DNA of 13,713 nucleotides, from contig JALHLL010000076.1 in the NCBI GenBank assembly GCA_022844575.1, forward strand, positions 1-13,713. Direction: 5' to 3'. The position numbers and the translations under genes were made by a program. Numbering within the stretch: position 1 is the first letter of the stretch; each line of letters starts with the position of its first letter. The notes under the pieces were generated by a model. That model was not told the origin of the DNA. It did no database searches and saw nothing but the letters and a program-made list of their open reading frames with translations. This stretch comes from a bacterium. GTDB lineage: Bacteria; Bacteroidota; Ignavibacteria; Kapaibacteriales; UBA961. This document shows positions 1 to 7,316 of the stretch, piece after piece.

Positions 1-17
1 TCATAATTTTCCCTTTT
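1..17 (-). other. Possible start of a divergent gene leaving the window
   Basis: On the minus strand, AAAAGGG (17-11) is followed after six bases by ATG (4-2). The same AAAGGG-to-ATG arrangement precedes the MoxR gene at 1177, so it is believable as a translation start. Only one codon lies inside the window, so nothing can be said about the product. Confidence 0.3.
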
Positions 18-210
18 AATTGGTTTCTACCTTATACACTGACGAAGATACGGACACATTCTTAAATATGTATGCCACATTTCTTGTTGTTTGCCTATAC
101 TTTTACTATTTTTCCGTTGCGTTTTTCTCTGTAAACGTATTCTTAAATCTCTTCAAAAAGCTTCTTTTAAACCACACACTCCATATTTCACCTTCGTACA
201 TCTTCTACTT

Positions 211-256
211 TTCTCACCGTTTTATGGTACAATTATAATCACAAAGAACTCAGTTC
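211..256 (+). promoter_or_regulatory. Candidate promoter with inverted repeat for the 331-5211 operon
   Basis: A perfect TATAAT lies at 234-239, with TTCTCA at 211-216 (four of six matches to TTGACA) and a 17-base spacer. The expected transcription start is near 246, on a small perfect inverted repeat GAACTcAGTTC (246-256) that could be an operator. In AT-rich DNA a TATAAT can occur by chance, and the other candidate promoters in this window look like the Bacteroidota TAnnTTTG type instead, so this call is tentative. Confidence 0.3.
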
Positions 257-330
257 ATTCTCTTCTCATCGAAAATTTACGAAATTGCATCTGTTTTGTA
301 AACACAAGAACTGCGACACATACAAACTCT

Positions 331-1167
331 ATGAAGTTTATCTATCTTATTATTCTTTTAGCGGCACTACAGTTCCCACAAACTTCATACGGAAACGATA
401 CCGAAAACGATTCTACCCAATGTTTGCCTGAAATGATTGTTGACGACATTGTTGTTGCTACACATACCCTTAGTTATGCCGGTAAAGAAATTATATCACT
501 CGAACATTATAATCTGTTGCATATCGGCACCGTTTTGGGTGTAACATTCCTAAGTAGTTTTGCCGACGAACCCTTACGTACCCAATTTTCGGATATGGAA
601 AGAACATACTCTACGGATAAATTAGCTTCATATGCAAATGAATACGGTAATCTGATTGTGCCCGCGGCCCTCACAGGCGGGTTATACTTCAGCGGCCTAC
701 TCTTCAAAAATAGTGAGATACGAGCAACCGGACGTATTTTGGGTGAGGCACTTATTATCGGCGGCATTATCAATTCGGCGGGCAAACTTATAGCCGGTAG
801 AGCAAGACCATATCTTAATGAAGGGAATGGCACGTTCAGACCTTTCCATTGGGGTGATGAGCGTTGGTCTTTTCCTTCGGGTCATACAACGGTTGCGTTT
901 ACAGTAAGCGGTGTTTTAAGCGGACGTATTAAAAGATGGTGGGCATCGGCTGCCCTTTACTCTATTGCAACATGCACGGGCTTAACAAGAATGTACTACG
1001 ATAAACATTGGTTTTCGGATGTGGTAATGGGAGCAATTCTCGGTACATTTGCATCTCGTATTGCTTTGAATGCTGAAGAGTCGCGTAATGGAAAAACAAA
1101 AGAAAAAACGACGGGTTGGTATTTATCACCTACTCCGCAGGGACTTGCTTTAACATTTAATTTTTAA
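331..1167 (+). CDS. PAP2-family membrane-associated phosphatase
   Basis: Predicted PAP2 (type 2 phosphatidic acid phosphatase) enzyme of 278 residues. All three signature motifs are present: K152-x6-R159-P160, PSGH at 182-185 and R220-x5-H226-x3-D230. H185 and H226 are the expected nucleophile and catalytic histidines. The family removes phosphate from lipid phosphates such as phosphatidic acid, undecaprenyl diphosphate or lipid A; which one applies here cannot be told. The chosen ATG at 331 gives a signal-like N-terminus (MKFIYLIILLAALQF). The frame stays open upstream to a TTG at 91, but that extension is low-complexity and would bury the hydrophobic leader. The protein also has hydrophobic helices around 110-150 and 185-245. 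It is the first gene of a tight plus-strand run, and its stop codon overlaps the ribosome site of the next gene. The substrate is inferred, not shown. Confidence 0.88.
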   Translation: MKFIYLIILLAALQFPQTSYGNDTENDSTQCLPEMIVDDIVVATHTLSYAGKEIISLEHYNLLHIGTVLGVTFLSSFADEPLRTQFSDMERTYSTDKLASYANEYGNLIVPAALTGGLYFSGLLFKNSEIRATGRILGEALIIGGIINSAGKLIAGRARPYLNEGNGTFRPFHWGDERWSFPSGHTTVAFTVSGVLSGRIKRWWASAALYSIATCTGLTRMYYDKHWFSDVVMGAILGTFASRIALNAEESRNGKTKEKTTGWYLSPTPQGLALTFNF

Positions 1168-1176
1168 AGGGAATCT

Positions 1177-2508
1177 ATGTTTGCAAATGCTCACTCGGGT
1201 CAATTACCCACAATAGAAGGTTTTTCATTAGAACAAATGGCTTTGCGGCTTAAAGAAGCGGCAGAGTTTGTAGGGCGAAGGGTAATCAATCGCGAGGAAG
1301 TTATAGAGCAGGCAATTTACGCTTTTCTTACGGGCGAGCATCTGCTTCTTCAAAGCAGAACGGGTTCCGGCAAATCCTTATTAGCCGAACAGTTATTTGC
1401 AATTTTTGAAGGAGCGCATACGTTTCGCGTTCAAGCCAGCAAAGAGCAACAACCGGATACTTACTTTGGCGGCTTGGACATAGAATTGCTTAAATCAGGT
1501 AAGATAATCCACAATACGGAAGGTTCATTAGTACAAAGCGAGTTCGGTTTTATTGATGAAATATTTGATGCCAACGATTTTACATTAAGAGCATTATTAT
1601 CATTGCTCAATGAAAGGAAGTTGGTGCGCGGCGTGCAAAATGTGGATGCAAAAATTCATACTGTAATAGCTGCAACAAATTACTTACGAGTAAATGAAGT
1701 TACGGAAGCTATTTTGGATAGGTTTTTGTTTAAATCAATCATATTGCCGGATAAAGACCCACTTGTTCAGTTTAAGATTGCATTACAGTATTCCCACCAT
1801 TCCGGCAGAGTTTTAAATCCGCCAAGAAAAATATCATATGCCGATTTGCGGCGTTTGCAACAAATGATAACCGGTGTGGACACATCTTTGGATTTCCGCA
1901 TAAGTGCTGAAACACTTTATTTTGCCAAACTTGTTATCAGACATTATGAATATACGCGCAATCGCAGCTTAAGAGACAGATATAAAGGGCAATCAACATC
2001 CGACTATAGTGATTTTTATATATCACCGAGAACACAGGCAAAAGCACTCGATTTGCTGCGCGCCGTATCGCTTATGCGGGGTTCTACTTTAGCTGAAAAA
2101 GAAGATGTGGAACAATTATATTTGATATTTGCTACGGTCGGTTTACCGGAAGAAATACAACAATTCAAAAAGTCATATCATGCGGTTTACAAATCATTAC
2201 ATGCAGGCAATGGATTTGAGCAAATCCGTATGCTTATTGCTTATGAAAATCTTCTGGAGCATATTGAGGAAGACCATAAACTACTGCAACAGCCATTACA
2301 ACAATTACTTTCTACCACCCATTTGCGTATGACATTGCTTGAATGGCTAAAAGAAAAAGTTGGTGGAGTTGACCAAACAGTCCATCAAAACAAGCGTGCA
2401 CTCGAATCGCTTATACGAGAACTTGTGCCTGTATGTGATGAGGTGAGAGAAATGAAATTGGCATTGGAAAAAGAAACCACACGAATTTTCCAAATGATAG
2501 AAAATTGA
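1177..2508 (+). CDS. MoxR/RavA-like AAA+ ATPase
   Basis: A 443-residue AAA+ ATPase of the MoxR group. Visible elements are a P-loop at 60-67 (SRTGSGKS), a Walker B ending I126-D127-E128, a sensor 1 segment VIAATN (163-168), an Arg-containing DRF at 181-183 and a sensor 2 SPR at 283-285. The stretch FGGLDIELLKSGK (97-109) and LLNERK (143-148) resemble RavA more than the short MoxR proteins. A charged helical tail, about 395-443, lacks the domains of full RavA. MoxR ATPases act as chaperone-like remodelling machines, often paired with DUF58 or von Willebrand A proteins, and a DUF58 gene lies three genes downstream. The start is supported by AAAGGG five bases before the ATG. Oddity: the first glycine of the classical GxxxxGK[ST] P-loop is Ser60. 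The remodelled client is unknown. Confidence 0.88.
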   Translation: MFANAHSGQLPTIEGFSLEQMALRLKEAAEFVGRRVINREEVIEQAIYAFLTGEHLLLQSRTGSGKSLLAEQLFAIFEGAHTFRVQASKEQQPDTYFGGLDIELLKSGKIIHNTEGSLVQSEFGFIDEIFDANDFTLRALLSLLNERKLVRGVQNVDAKIHTVIAATNYLRVNEVTEAILDRFLFKSIILPDKDPLVQFKIALQYSHHSGRVLNPPRKISYADLRRLQQMITGVDTSLDFRISAETLYFAKLVIRHYEYTRNRSLRDRYKGQSTSDYSDFYISPRTQAKALDLLRAVSLMRGSTLAEKEDVEQLYLIFATVGLPEEIQQFKKSYHAVYKSLHAGNGFEQIRMLIAYENLLEHIEEDHKLLQQPLQQLLSTTHLRMTLLEWLKEKVGGVDQTVHQNKRALESLIRELVPVCDEVREMKLALEKETTRIFQMIEN

Positions 2509-2518
2509 TAGTACGGTA

Positions 2519-2917
2519 ATGAATATTCGTGCAATCATACTTGTTGGTGTCGGCGGCTTTATCGGCTCAGTCGGACGGTACATTGTCGGTAATTTAATAT
2601 TAACCGCAGGTAGTAAGGATTTTCCTTTACCTACATTTGTCGTCAATGTTCTCGGATGTTTTTTTATCGGAATTATTGCCGAAAGTGCAAAATTCAATAA
2701 GCTGACCGATAATGGAGTGCTATTTTTAGCAACGGGCTTTTGCGGAGGATTTACAACCTTTTCTTCTTATATGCTTGATATTTTATCAACACAAGAGGCG
2801 AACATTTCCGTATCCGTACTCTATGGTATATTGAGTATAATGGCGGGGTATTTTTTTCTTTTTCTCGGTATTAAACTCACATATCTTACTTTACACTACT
2901 TCGGAGTGCAACAATGA
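2519..2917 (+). CDS. crcB: CrcB/Fluc fluoride channel
   Basis: A 132-residue integral membrane protein with four hydrophobic helices, the normal size for a Fluc subunit. Family landmarks are GGxxGxxxRY near 12-21, the polar-track Asn43 in TFVVNVLGCFFIG (39-51) and GFCGGFTTFSSY (73-84), which contains the likely fluoride-contacting Phe78 and Phe81. Fluc channels work as antiparallel dimers that let toxic fluoride leave the cytoplasm. A single gene, as here, implies a homodimer of dual topology. It starts ten bases after the ATPase gene and its stop overlaps the next start (ATGA), so it is co-translated with both neighbours. The usual fluoride riboswitch has no room upstream and none was seen, so regulation probably follows the operon. 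Confidence 0.93.
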   Translation: MNIRAIILVGVGGFIGSVGRYIVGNLILTAGSKDFPLPTFVVNVLGCFFIGIIAESAKFNKLTDNGVLFLATGFCGGFTTFSSYMLDILSTQEANISVSVLYGILSIMAGYFFLFLGIKLTYLTLHYFGVQQ

Positions 2918-3414
2918 TACAAAAAAACTTAACCATACTTTTATGTACCGCAGTCGTCTTATTTTCTGCAACCGCGCAAGCCGAAAAAGGTAAACAAAGC
3001 GCAAGTGGAAATGAAAAGAAAGCATCAAAAACGAAAATATATGGTGCCGAACCGAGTATGACTTCGGTTACACCCATAAGTATTGACCAAGCATTGCAAA
3101 AGGAAAACTTGGGAAAAACAATTCGCATGACGGCTTATGTCATAAAAGTATGCCAGAAAAAAGGATGCTGGATGATTGTACAGAGTGCAAAAAACTCCGC
3201 TCGAATTACATTTAAGGATTATGCTTTTTTCGTTCCCAAAAACTGTAGAGGTAAAAAAGTAGTTGTTGAGGGAATTATGACTGAAACCATAATCTCGGAA
3301 GCAGATGCCAGACATTATGCCGAAGATGACGGCATGAGTAAAAAGGAAGTAGAAAAAATAAAAGGTGAACAAAAGGAATATTCTTTTGTTGCGACAAGTG
3401 TAATAATACCCTAA
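2914..3414 (+). CDS. Secreted DUF4920-type protein with a cysteine pair
   Basis: A 166-residue exported protein. Residues 1-23 form a clear signal peptide ending SATAQA before EKGK, so the mature protein is periplasmic or surface-located. A Lys/Ser-rich linker (24-41) precedes a compact beta-rich domain. The segments VCQKKGCWM (79-87) and FKDYAFFVPKN (100-110) match what I recall of the DUF4920 family, which is common in Bacteroidota and has no established function. C80 and C85 sit in the CxxxxCW motif, with a third cysteine at 111; a disulfide or metal site is possible but unproven. The start codon overlaps the crcB stop (ATGA), which implies translational coupling. The C-terminal third (127-152) is highly charged. 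The family assignment is from memory of motifs, so it is fairly but not fully sure. Confidence 0.75.
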   Translation: MIQKNLTILLCTAVVLFSATAQAEKGKQSASGNEKKASKTKIYGAEPSMTSVTPISIDQALQKENLGKTIRMTAYVIKVCQKKGCWMIVQSAKNSARITFKDYAFFVPKNCRGKKVVVEGIMTETIISEADARHYAEDDGMSKKEVEKIKGEQKEYSFVATSVIIP

Positions 3415-3433
3415 CAATATTCACAATGCTATA

Positions 3434-4768
3434 ATGAAGAATTTTTTCCGCTCATTCTATATTACGCAGCGTTTTTTTATTTGTCTTATCGTTATTATAG
3501 GACTTTGCATTCTTTCATTTTCATTTCCTTTGCTTTTTCCCTCCGTTAAAATTATTATCCTCACTTTTATTATTACTGTTTTTTTTGAGACCTTTGCCTT
3601 ATTCCGTGTTTCGAAAGGAATTGTCGGTTCGCGCTATATAGGCGATAAAATGTCCAACGGCGATGACAATGAAATAAAACTTGATATTGATAATTTATAC
3701 GGATTTACTGTCAATGCAATGATTATTGATGAAGTTCCGATTCAATTTCAATTCCGAGATTCTCACCATGATACCATTCTTAAATCGAGTGAACATAAAA
3801 GTATTCTCTACACATTACGTCCGGTAAAGCGTGGTGAGTATAAATTCGGAGCATTAAATATTTACGTTTCAACCGTTTTAGGGCTTATTCAGAAACGATA
3901 TCGTTTCGATGCGAATAAAAGTGTAAAAGTATATCCATCATATTTACAAATGCGCAAATACGAGTTTCTGGCCCACTCCAACAGATTAACGGAAATAGGA
4001 GTGAAGAAGATAAGAAAATTAGGTCACTCGATGGAGTTTGAGCATATACGGCGTTATGTTGCCGGCGATGACTACAGAACCATTAACTGGAAAGCATCGG
4101 CAAGAACTTCCGATTTGATGGTAAATCACTATACCGATGAAAAATCACAACACGTATTCTGCATTATTGATAAAGGCAGGGTAATGAAAATGCCTTTTGA
4201 AGGGATGACACTTTTGGATTATTCCATTAATGCAACATTAGTACTTGCCAATATTGCCATTCAAAAACAGGATAAAGCGGGATTAATTACATTCTCACAT
4301 AAAGTTGCTTCCGTATTACCATCCGAAAAATCACCTATACAGATGTATAAAATACAAGAAGCTCTGTATGCCGAAAAATCGAATTTTATGGAGTCTGATT
4401 TTGAACACTTGTATAGCGGAATAAATGCCGTGGCAAGACAAAGAAGTCTTATAATTTTATTCACCAATTTTGAAACCCTTTCTTCTTTACAAAGAAATAT
4501 CCATGCTTTTCAATCCATAGCAAAAAAGCATTTGCTTGTTATCGTATTTTTTGAGAATACCGAGTTACACTCTCTTCTTGGAAGCTCGCCGCAGAATGTG
4601 GAAGAGATATACCATAAAACGATAGCCGAAAAATTCGCTTATGAGAAAAAAATGATAGTAAAGGAATTGGAACGATACGGAATACAACCCGTTTACACGT
4701 CACCTAAAAACCTTACTGTTGATGTGATTAATAAGTACATTGAAATAAAAGCAAGGCGACTTCTGTAA
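3434..4768 (+). CDS. DUF58 membrane-anchored protein (MoxR partner)
   Basis: A 444-residue DUF58 protein. Two N-terminal hydrophobic helices (about 13-34 and 38-57) anchor it in the inner membrane, followed by a beta-rich region (about 60-170). The DUF58 signature lies at 201-235: R206, Y208, G211-D212-D213, R215, W219-K220 and the ASAR at 221-224. A von Willebrand A-like segment follows, with DKGRVM at 246-251 in place of an ideal metal-binding DxSxS, so its metal site is probably degenerate, as in most DUF58 proteins. DUF58 proteins are usually encoded beside MoxR ATPases and are thought to be their adaptors or clients; the ATPase gene at 1177 fits that role. Nineteen bases separate it from the DUF4920 gene, and its stop shares bases with the next start (TAATG). 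No good ribosome site is visible. The precise function is unknown. Confidence 0.87.
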   Translation: MKNFFRSFYITQRFFICLIVIIGLCILSFSFPLLFPSVKIIILTFIITVFFETFALFRVSKGIVGSRYIGDKMSNGDDNEIKLDIDNLYGFTVNAMIIDEVPIQFQFRDSHHDTILKSSEHKSILYTLRPVKRGEYKFGALNIYVSTVLGLIQKRYRFDANKSVKVYPSYLQMRKYEFLAHSNRLTEIGVKKIRKLGHSMEFEHIRRYVAGDDYRTINWKASARTSDLMVNHYTDEKSQHVFCIIDKGRVMKMPFEGMTLLDYSINATLVLANIAIQKQDKAGLITFSHKVASVLPSEKSPIQMYKIQEALYAEKSNFMESDFEHLYSGINAVARQRSLIILFTNFETLSSLQRNIHAFQSIAKKHLLVIVFFENTELHSLLGSSPQNVEEIYHKTIAEKFAYEKKMIVKELERYGIQPVYTSPKNLTVDVINKYIEIKARRLL

Positions 4769-5211
4769 TGTATAATTTTTATCACAAAAATTTTGAAGAT
4801 TTAACCGTACATGAACTGTACGATTGTATTGAACTACGTGAAGAGATTTTTGTTGTTGAACAACAATGTATCTATAGAGATGCCGACGGAAAAGATAAAA
4901 AGGCAATACATTTGTTATGTACGGATGGCAGCACATTAATTGCTTACTGTCGCATTCTGCCCCCTCATGTTTCCTATAAGGAAACAGCTATAGGAAGAGT
5001 TGTTGTAAAAAAAGAATATCGTGGTAAATTATTGGGTAAAGAACTGATGAATCGTGCAATTACCCTTACAAGATATTTATACCCCGACACCGATATTCGT
5101 ATCTCCGCCCAAGAATATTTACTTAGTTTTTATACTTCATTAGGGTTTATACCTGTTTCGGAAATGTATCTTGAGGATGGTATTCCTCACATAGAGATGT
5201 TACTGGAGTAA
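4768..5211 (+). CDS. elaA: ElaA-type GNAT N-acetyltransferase
   Basis: A 147-residue GNAT protein, close to full length for ElaA. The N-terminal LREEIFVVEQQCIYRDADG (23-41) and the C-terminal LEDGIPHIEM (135-144) are hallmarks of the ElaA branch. The acetyl-CoA loop is in IGRVVVKKEYRGKLLG (75-90), and AQEYLLSFYTSLGF (114-127) forms the conserved final helix and strand. Family members are presumed to acetylate an amine from acetyl-CoA in the cytoplasm; the acceptor is not established. The start codon shares its A with the preceding stop (TAATG), so it is the last, translationally coupled gene of the plus-strand operon, which ends at the hairpin 22 bases later. Its link to the envelope genes upstream is unclear and may be incidental. 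Confidence 0.85.
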   Translation: MYNFYHKNFEDLTVHELYDCIELREEIFVVEQQCIYRDADGKDKKAIHLLCTDGSTLIAYCRILPPHVSYKETAIGRVVVKKEYRGKLLGKELMNRAITLTRYLYPDTDIRISAQEYLLSFYTSLGFIPVSEMYLEDGIPHIEMLLE

Positions 5212-5232
5212 AGCACAAATATGTAGAACATA

Positions 5233-5267
5233 AAAAAGCCGTTATAATATCTTTATAACGGCTTTTT
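5233..5267. terminator. Bidirectional intrinsic terminator between elaA and yebC
   Basis: A perfect 15-base-pair stem (5233-5247 with 5253-5267) closes a five-base loop. The arms run AAAAAGCCGTTATAA and TTATAACGGCTTTTT, giving a run of T on either strand after the GC-rich part. It lies between two convergent genes and should stop transcription from both sides. Confidence 0.9.
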
Positions 5268-5291
5268 CTTTAACTATATTAAGGCGTGCAT

Positions 5292-5996
5292 TTATGCGAT
5301 ATTATGATAAACCGCCTGTACATCATCGTCATCTTCAATTTTATCAATCAATTTTTCCAAGTCTTCGCTTTGTTCATCGGTTAACGCAACTAAAGTAGTC
5401 GGTATTCTTTGTACCTCGGCACTTGTTACGGAAACATTTTTTTCTTCCAAAGCCCTCTGCATATGAACAAATTCCGCATAATCGGTATATGCTGTCACCA
5501 TGTCTTCCTCAATTTCTATATCTTCAGCACCGCATTCGATTAAAAGCATTTCCAAATCTTCCATATTGCCTTCCGCAGGCAATTTAAATACGCCTCTGCG
5601 CTGAAACATAAAATCCAAAGCACCGGATGTAGCTAATGAACCGCCCGAACGCGTGAAATAACTACGAATATTCGCAACAGTTCTTGTAGTGTTGTCGGTA
5701 GCGGTCTCAACCACAATGGCTACACCATGTGGCCCATACCCTTCATATACTACTTCTGCTAAGTTCTCCGCATCTTTCGATACTGCACGTTTAATAGCCG
5801 CCTCTACCCTATCCTTCGGCATATTGGCACCACGCGCATTCTGCAAAGCCATTCGCAGCCGTGGATTCCCCCCCGGATCAGGACCGGCTAATTTTACGGC
5901 TATACCTATATCTTTTCCGATGCGGGTGAACGCTTTCGACATTTTGTCGAAGCGTGCAAACATTTTATGTTTTCTTTTTTCAAATATACGTCCCAT
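5292..5996 (-). CDS. yebC: YebC/TACO1-family protein
   Basis: A 234-residue protein of the YebC/PmpR/TACO1 family. The family core is obvious: PGGNPRLRMALQNARGANMP (41-60), VYEGYGPHGVAIVVE (83-97) and ATDNTTRTVANIRSYF (99-114), with an acidic C-terminus (207-226). Members are cytoplasmic. Older annotations call them transcriptional regulators, while more recent work links some members to translation of difficult proline-containing sequences; which applies here cannot be read from sequence. The N-terminal MGRIFEKRKHKMFARFDKMSK replaces the AGHSKWxxIKHRK start of E. coli YebC, as in many Bacteroidota. It lies 93 bases downstream of the polyprenyl synthase on the same strand. That gap contains a TAnnTTTG-type element, so it may be transcribed both from upstream and from its own promoter. 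Confidence 0.93.
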   Translation of the reverse strand: MGRIFEKRKHKMFARFDKMSKAFTRIGKDIGIAVKLAGPDPGGNPRLRMALQNARGANMPKDRVEAAIKRAVSKDAENLAEVVYEGYGPHGVAIVVETATDNTTRTVANIRSYFTRSGGSLATSGALDFMFQRRGVFKLPAEGNMEDLEMLLIECGAEDIEIEEDMVTAYTDYAEFVHMQRALEEKNVSVTSAEVQRIPTTLVALTDEQSEDLEKLIDKIEDDDDVQAVYHNIA

Positions 5997-6035
5997 TGAT
6001 TCCGATTATGATATGAGTATAATAGTCTATAAACA

Positions 6036-6043
6036 CAAAAATA
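6036..6043 (-). promoter_or_regulatory. Candidate -7 element (TATTTTTG) for yebC
   Basis: On the minus strand this octamer reads TATTTTTG, an exact match to the Bacteroidota -7 consensus TAnnTTTG. It ends 39 bases before the yebC start codon. No matching -33 element is visible at the usual distance, so it is weaker evidence than the element before mreC. Confidence 0.35.
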
Positions 6044-6089
6044 CGGTGTAATCCGTAAGAAGTCGGCAGAAGGTGAATAACCCGATTCT

Positions 6090-7103
6090 TTATTTTTTTC
6101 GGTGAATAACATATAAAGCAAATTGTTCCAATGCTCTTTTTGCCGATGACTCAGGGAAATGAACAAGTTGAGCTATTGCTTTATCGACTTCACGTTTTGC
6201 AATGGCAATTGAGTATTCTATACCACCATTTCTTTTAACAAAATCATGAACATACGATATATCTTCGTTTGTCATTTTACCGGACTTAACAAGCTTAATA
6301 ATCTTTTTCGCCTCGCTTTGTTCCACAACGGAACAAGCATGTATAAGTGGAAGTGTAACCTTCTTTTCACGAAGATCATTACCGACAGGTTTGCCCAGAA
6401 TAGATGTTCTGCTTGTATAATCCAGAATGTCATCTCGTATTTGGAAAGCCAAACCACAATGTTCACCATATTGTTTCATTGCTTCATGTACTACCGGATC
6501 ATGTGTTGCGCTCATGGCTCCGACTTCGCAACATGTTGATAGTAAGGATGCGGTTTTATCGGCTATAATTCTGAAATACGTTGCCTCATCCGTGTTCTTT
6601 TGTCGGCTTTTCTGAATCTGAAGGAGTTCTCCCTCGCTCATCCTTTTTACGGCTGTACTGGTAACTCTAAGGAAATCGTATTCACCGTTTTCTACCGATA
6701 TGAGTAAACCTCTCGATAGGAAAAAATCTCCTACAAGTACGGCAGCCTTATTCTTCCATACGGCATTTATGGATGCTACTCCTCTTCGTTCATTTGCATC
6801 ATCAACAACATCATCATGTACTAATGTAGCCGTATGCAATAACTCGACCATTGTTGCACCTATATAGGAACGCTCATTGATGCCGCCGCAAAGTTCAGCA
6901 GTCAGAAATACCAAAGCCGGGCGCACCCTTTTTCCTTTTTGTCGAACTATATACCGCACTATCAAATCCAATAAGGAGACATTGGAACGAACGCTATTGC
7001 GGAAGTATGTTTGAAATTCTTCCAGATGATACTTAACAGGTTCTATTATAGTTTGTAATGTCACCGATGTTTTTTGCTCCGTTTCAGAGTATAATGCCGA
7101 CAT
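6090..7103 (-). CDS. Long-chain polyprenyl diphosphate synthase
   Basis: A trans-isoprenyl diphosphate synthase of 337 residues. It has GKRVRP (57-62), the first Asp-rich motif DDVVD at 97-101 followed by RRG, and the second Asp-rich motif DDILD at 224-228. These residues bind magnesium and the allylic diphosphate. The segment LHTATLVHDD before the first motif resembles octaprenyl diphosphate synthase (IspB) and lacks the bulky aromatic residues that stop short-chain enzymes, so a C35-C45 product for a quinone side chain is most likely. The exact chain length is not readable. The ATG at 7103 is chosen. An in-frame GTG at 7157 would add 18 residues, but a TAAGTTTG promoter element just before it would place the transcript start at about that position. 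It is the upstream gene of a minus-strand pair with yebC. Confidence 0.9.
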   Translation of the reverse strand: MSALYSETEQKTSVTLQTIIEPVKYHLEEFQTYFRNSVRSNVSLLDLIVRYIVRQKGKRVRPALVFLTAELCGGINERSYIGATMVELLHTATLVHDDVVDDANERRGVASINAVWKNKAAVLVGDFFLSRGLLISVENGEYDFLRVTSTAVKRMSEGELLQIQKSRQKNTDEATYFRIIADKTASLLSTCCEVGAMSATHDPVVHEAMKQYGEHCGLAFQIRDDILDYTSRTSILGKPVGNDLREKKVTLPLIHACSVVEQSEAKKIIKLVKSGKMTNEDISYVHDFVKRNGGIEYSIAIAKREVDKAIAQLVHFPESSAKRALEQFALYVIHRKK

Positions 7104-7164
7104 AATTATTCCGCAATACAAAAGTTTTTGCAACGAAATTACGGAACATTCACCCACTGCATGA

Positions 7165-7194
7165 CAAACTTACCCTTAAGACCTACGATACGAA
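7165..7194 (-). promoter_or_regulatory. Candidate promoter for the polyprenyl synthase
   Basis: Read on the minus strand, TAAGTTTG (7172-7165) matches the Bacteroidota -7 consensus TAnnTTTG. TTCG (7194-7191), one base from the -33 element TTTG, lies 18 bases upstream. The implied transcript start near 7158 leaves a leader of about 55 bases before the ATG at 7103 and makes the alternative GTG start at 7157 unlikely. Confidence 0.35.
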
Positions 7195-7266
7195 GTATTC
7201 GCTATTCATCCATGTTCGTATATACTCTTATCCGAATACCTTCATCACTGCGATAAACTAAAAACA

Positions 7267-7294
7267 AAAAAACCCTTCATTGGAAGGGTTTTTT
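7267..7294. terminator. Intrinsic terminator of the pspC-liaF-like operon
   Basis: A stem of AACCCTTC (7271-7278) with GAAGGGTT (7283-7290) around the loop ATTG is extended by A:T pairs to 12 base pairs. It lies 23 bases beyond the stop of the minus-strand membrane protein, and that strand reads into a T-run, so it terminates that operon. The A/T flanks are symmetric enough to act on the plus strand too. Confidence 0.88.
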
Positions 7295-7316
7295 AAGACA
7301 CATCATGTATCAGGTA

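Larger units (their letters stand above)
1..330. other. Non-coding leader region at left edge
   Basis: This stretch holds no convincing gene. It is pyrimidine-rich on the plus strand, so open frames through it translate to low-complexity Phe/Leu/Tyr-rich peptides that start only at TTG codons. It most likely carries the promoter of the plus-strand operon beginning at 331. At the left edge, the minus strand reads an ATG at positions 4-2 with a purine-rich AAAAGGG (positions 17-11) six bases upstream. That looks like a ribosome site for a divergent gene lying outside the window. No tRNA-like or riboswitch-like fold was recognised by eye. Confidence 0.5.

Noticed and set aside
20..238. A 72-residue open frame in the left non-coding region.
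   Set aside because: It starts at TTG, has no ribosome site, and encodes low-complexity Phe/Tyr/Leu-rich sequence expected from T-rich DNA.
91..330. N-terminal extension of the PAP2 protein by 80 residues.
   Set aside because: The start would be TTG and the added sequence is low-complexity; the ATG at 331 opens directly into a good signal-like segment.
2509..2518. A fluoride riboswitch controlling crcB.
   Set aside because: Only ten bases separate crcB from the preceding gene, and no riboswitch-like fold was recognised before the operon start.
2347..2697. Open frames of about 60-130 residues antisense to the real genes, such as 2347-2697, 3025-3417 and 9343-9714.
   Set aside because: They lie opposite strongly recognised genes, show no family motifs, and are shadows of the coding frame.
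5020..5040. Apparent loss of the GxG in the ElaA acetyl-CoA loop (RGKLLG).
   Set aside because: ElaA proteins such as the E. coli one also have an RGxxxG form at this place, so it is normal for the branch.
7104..7157. An 18-residue longer N-terminus for the polyprenyl synthase from a GTG codon.
   Set aside because: The family does not need it, and the likely promoter element (7165-7172) puts the transcript start at about this position.
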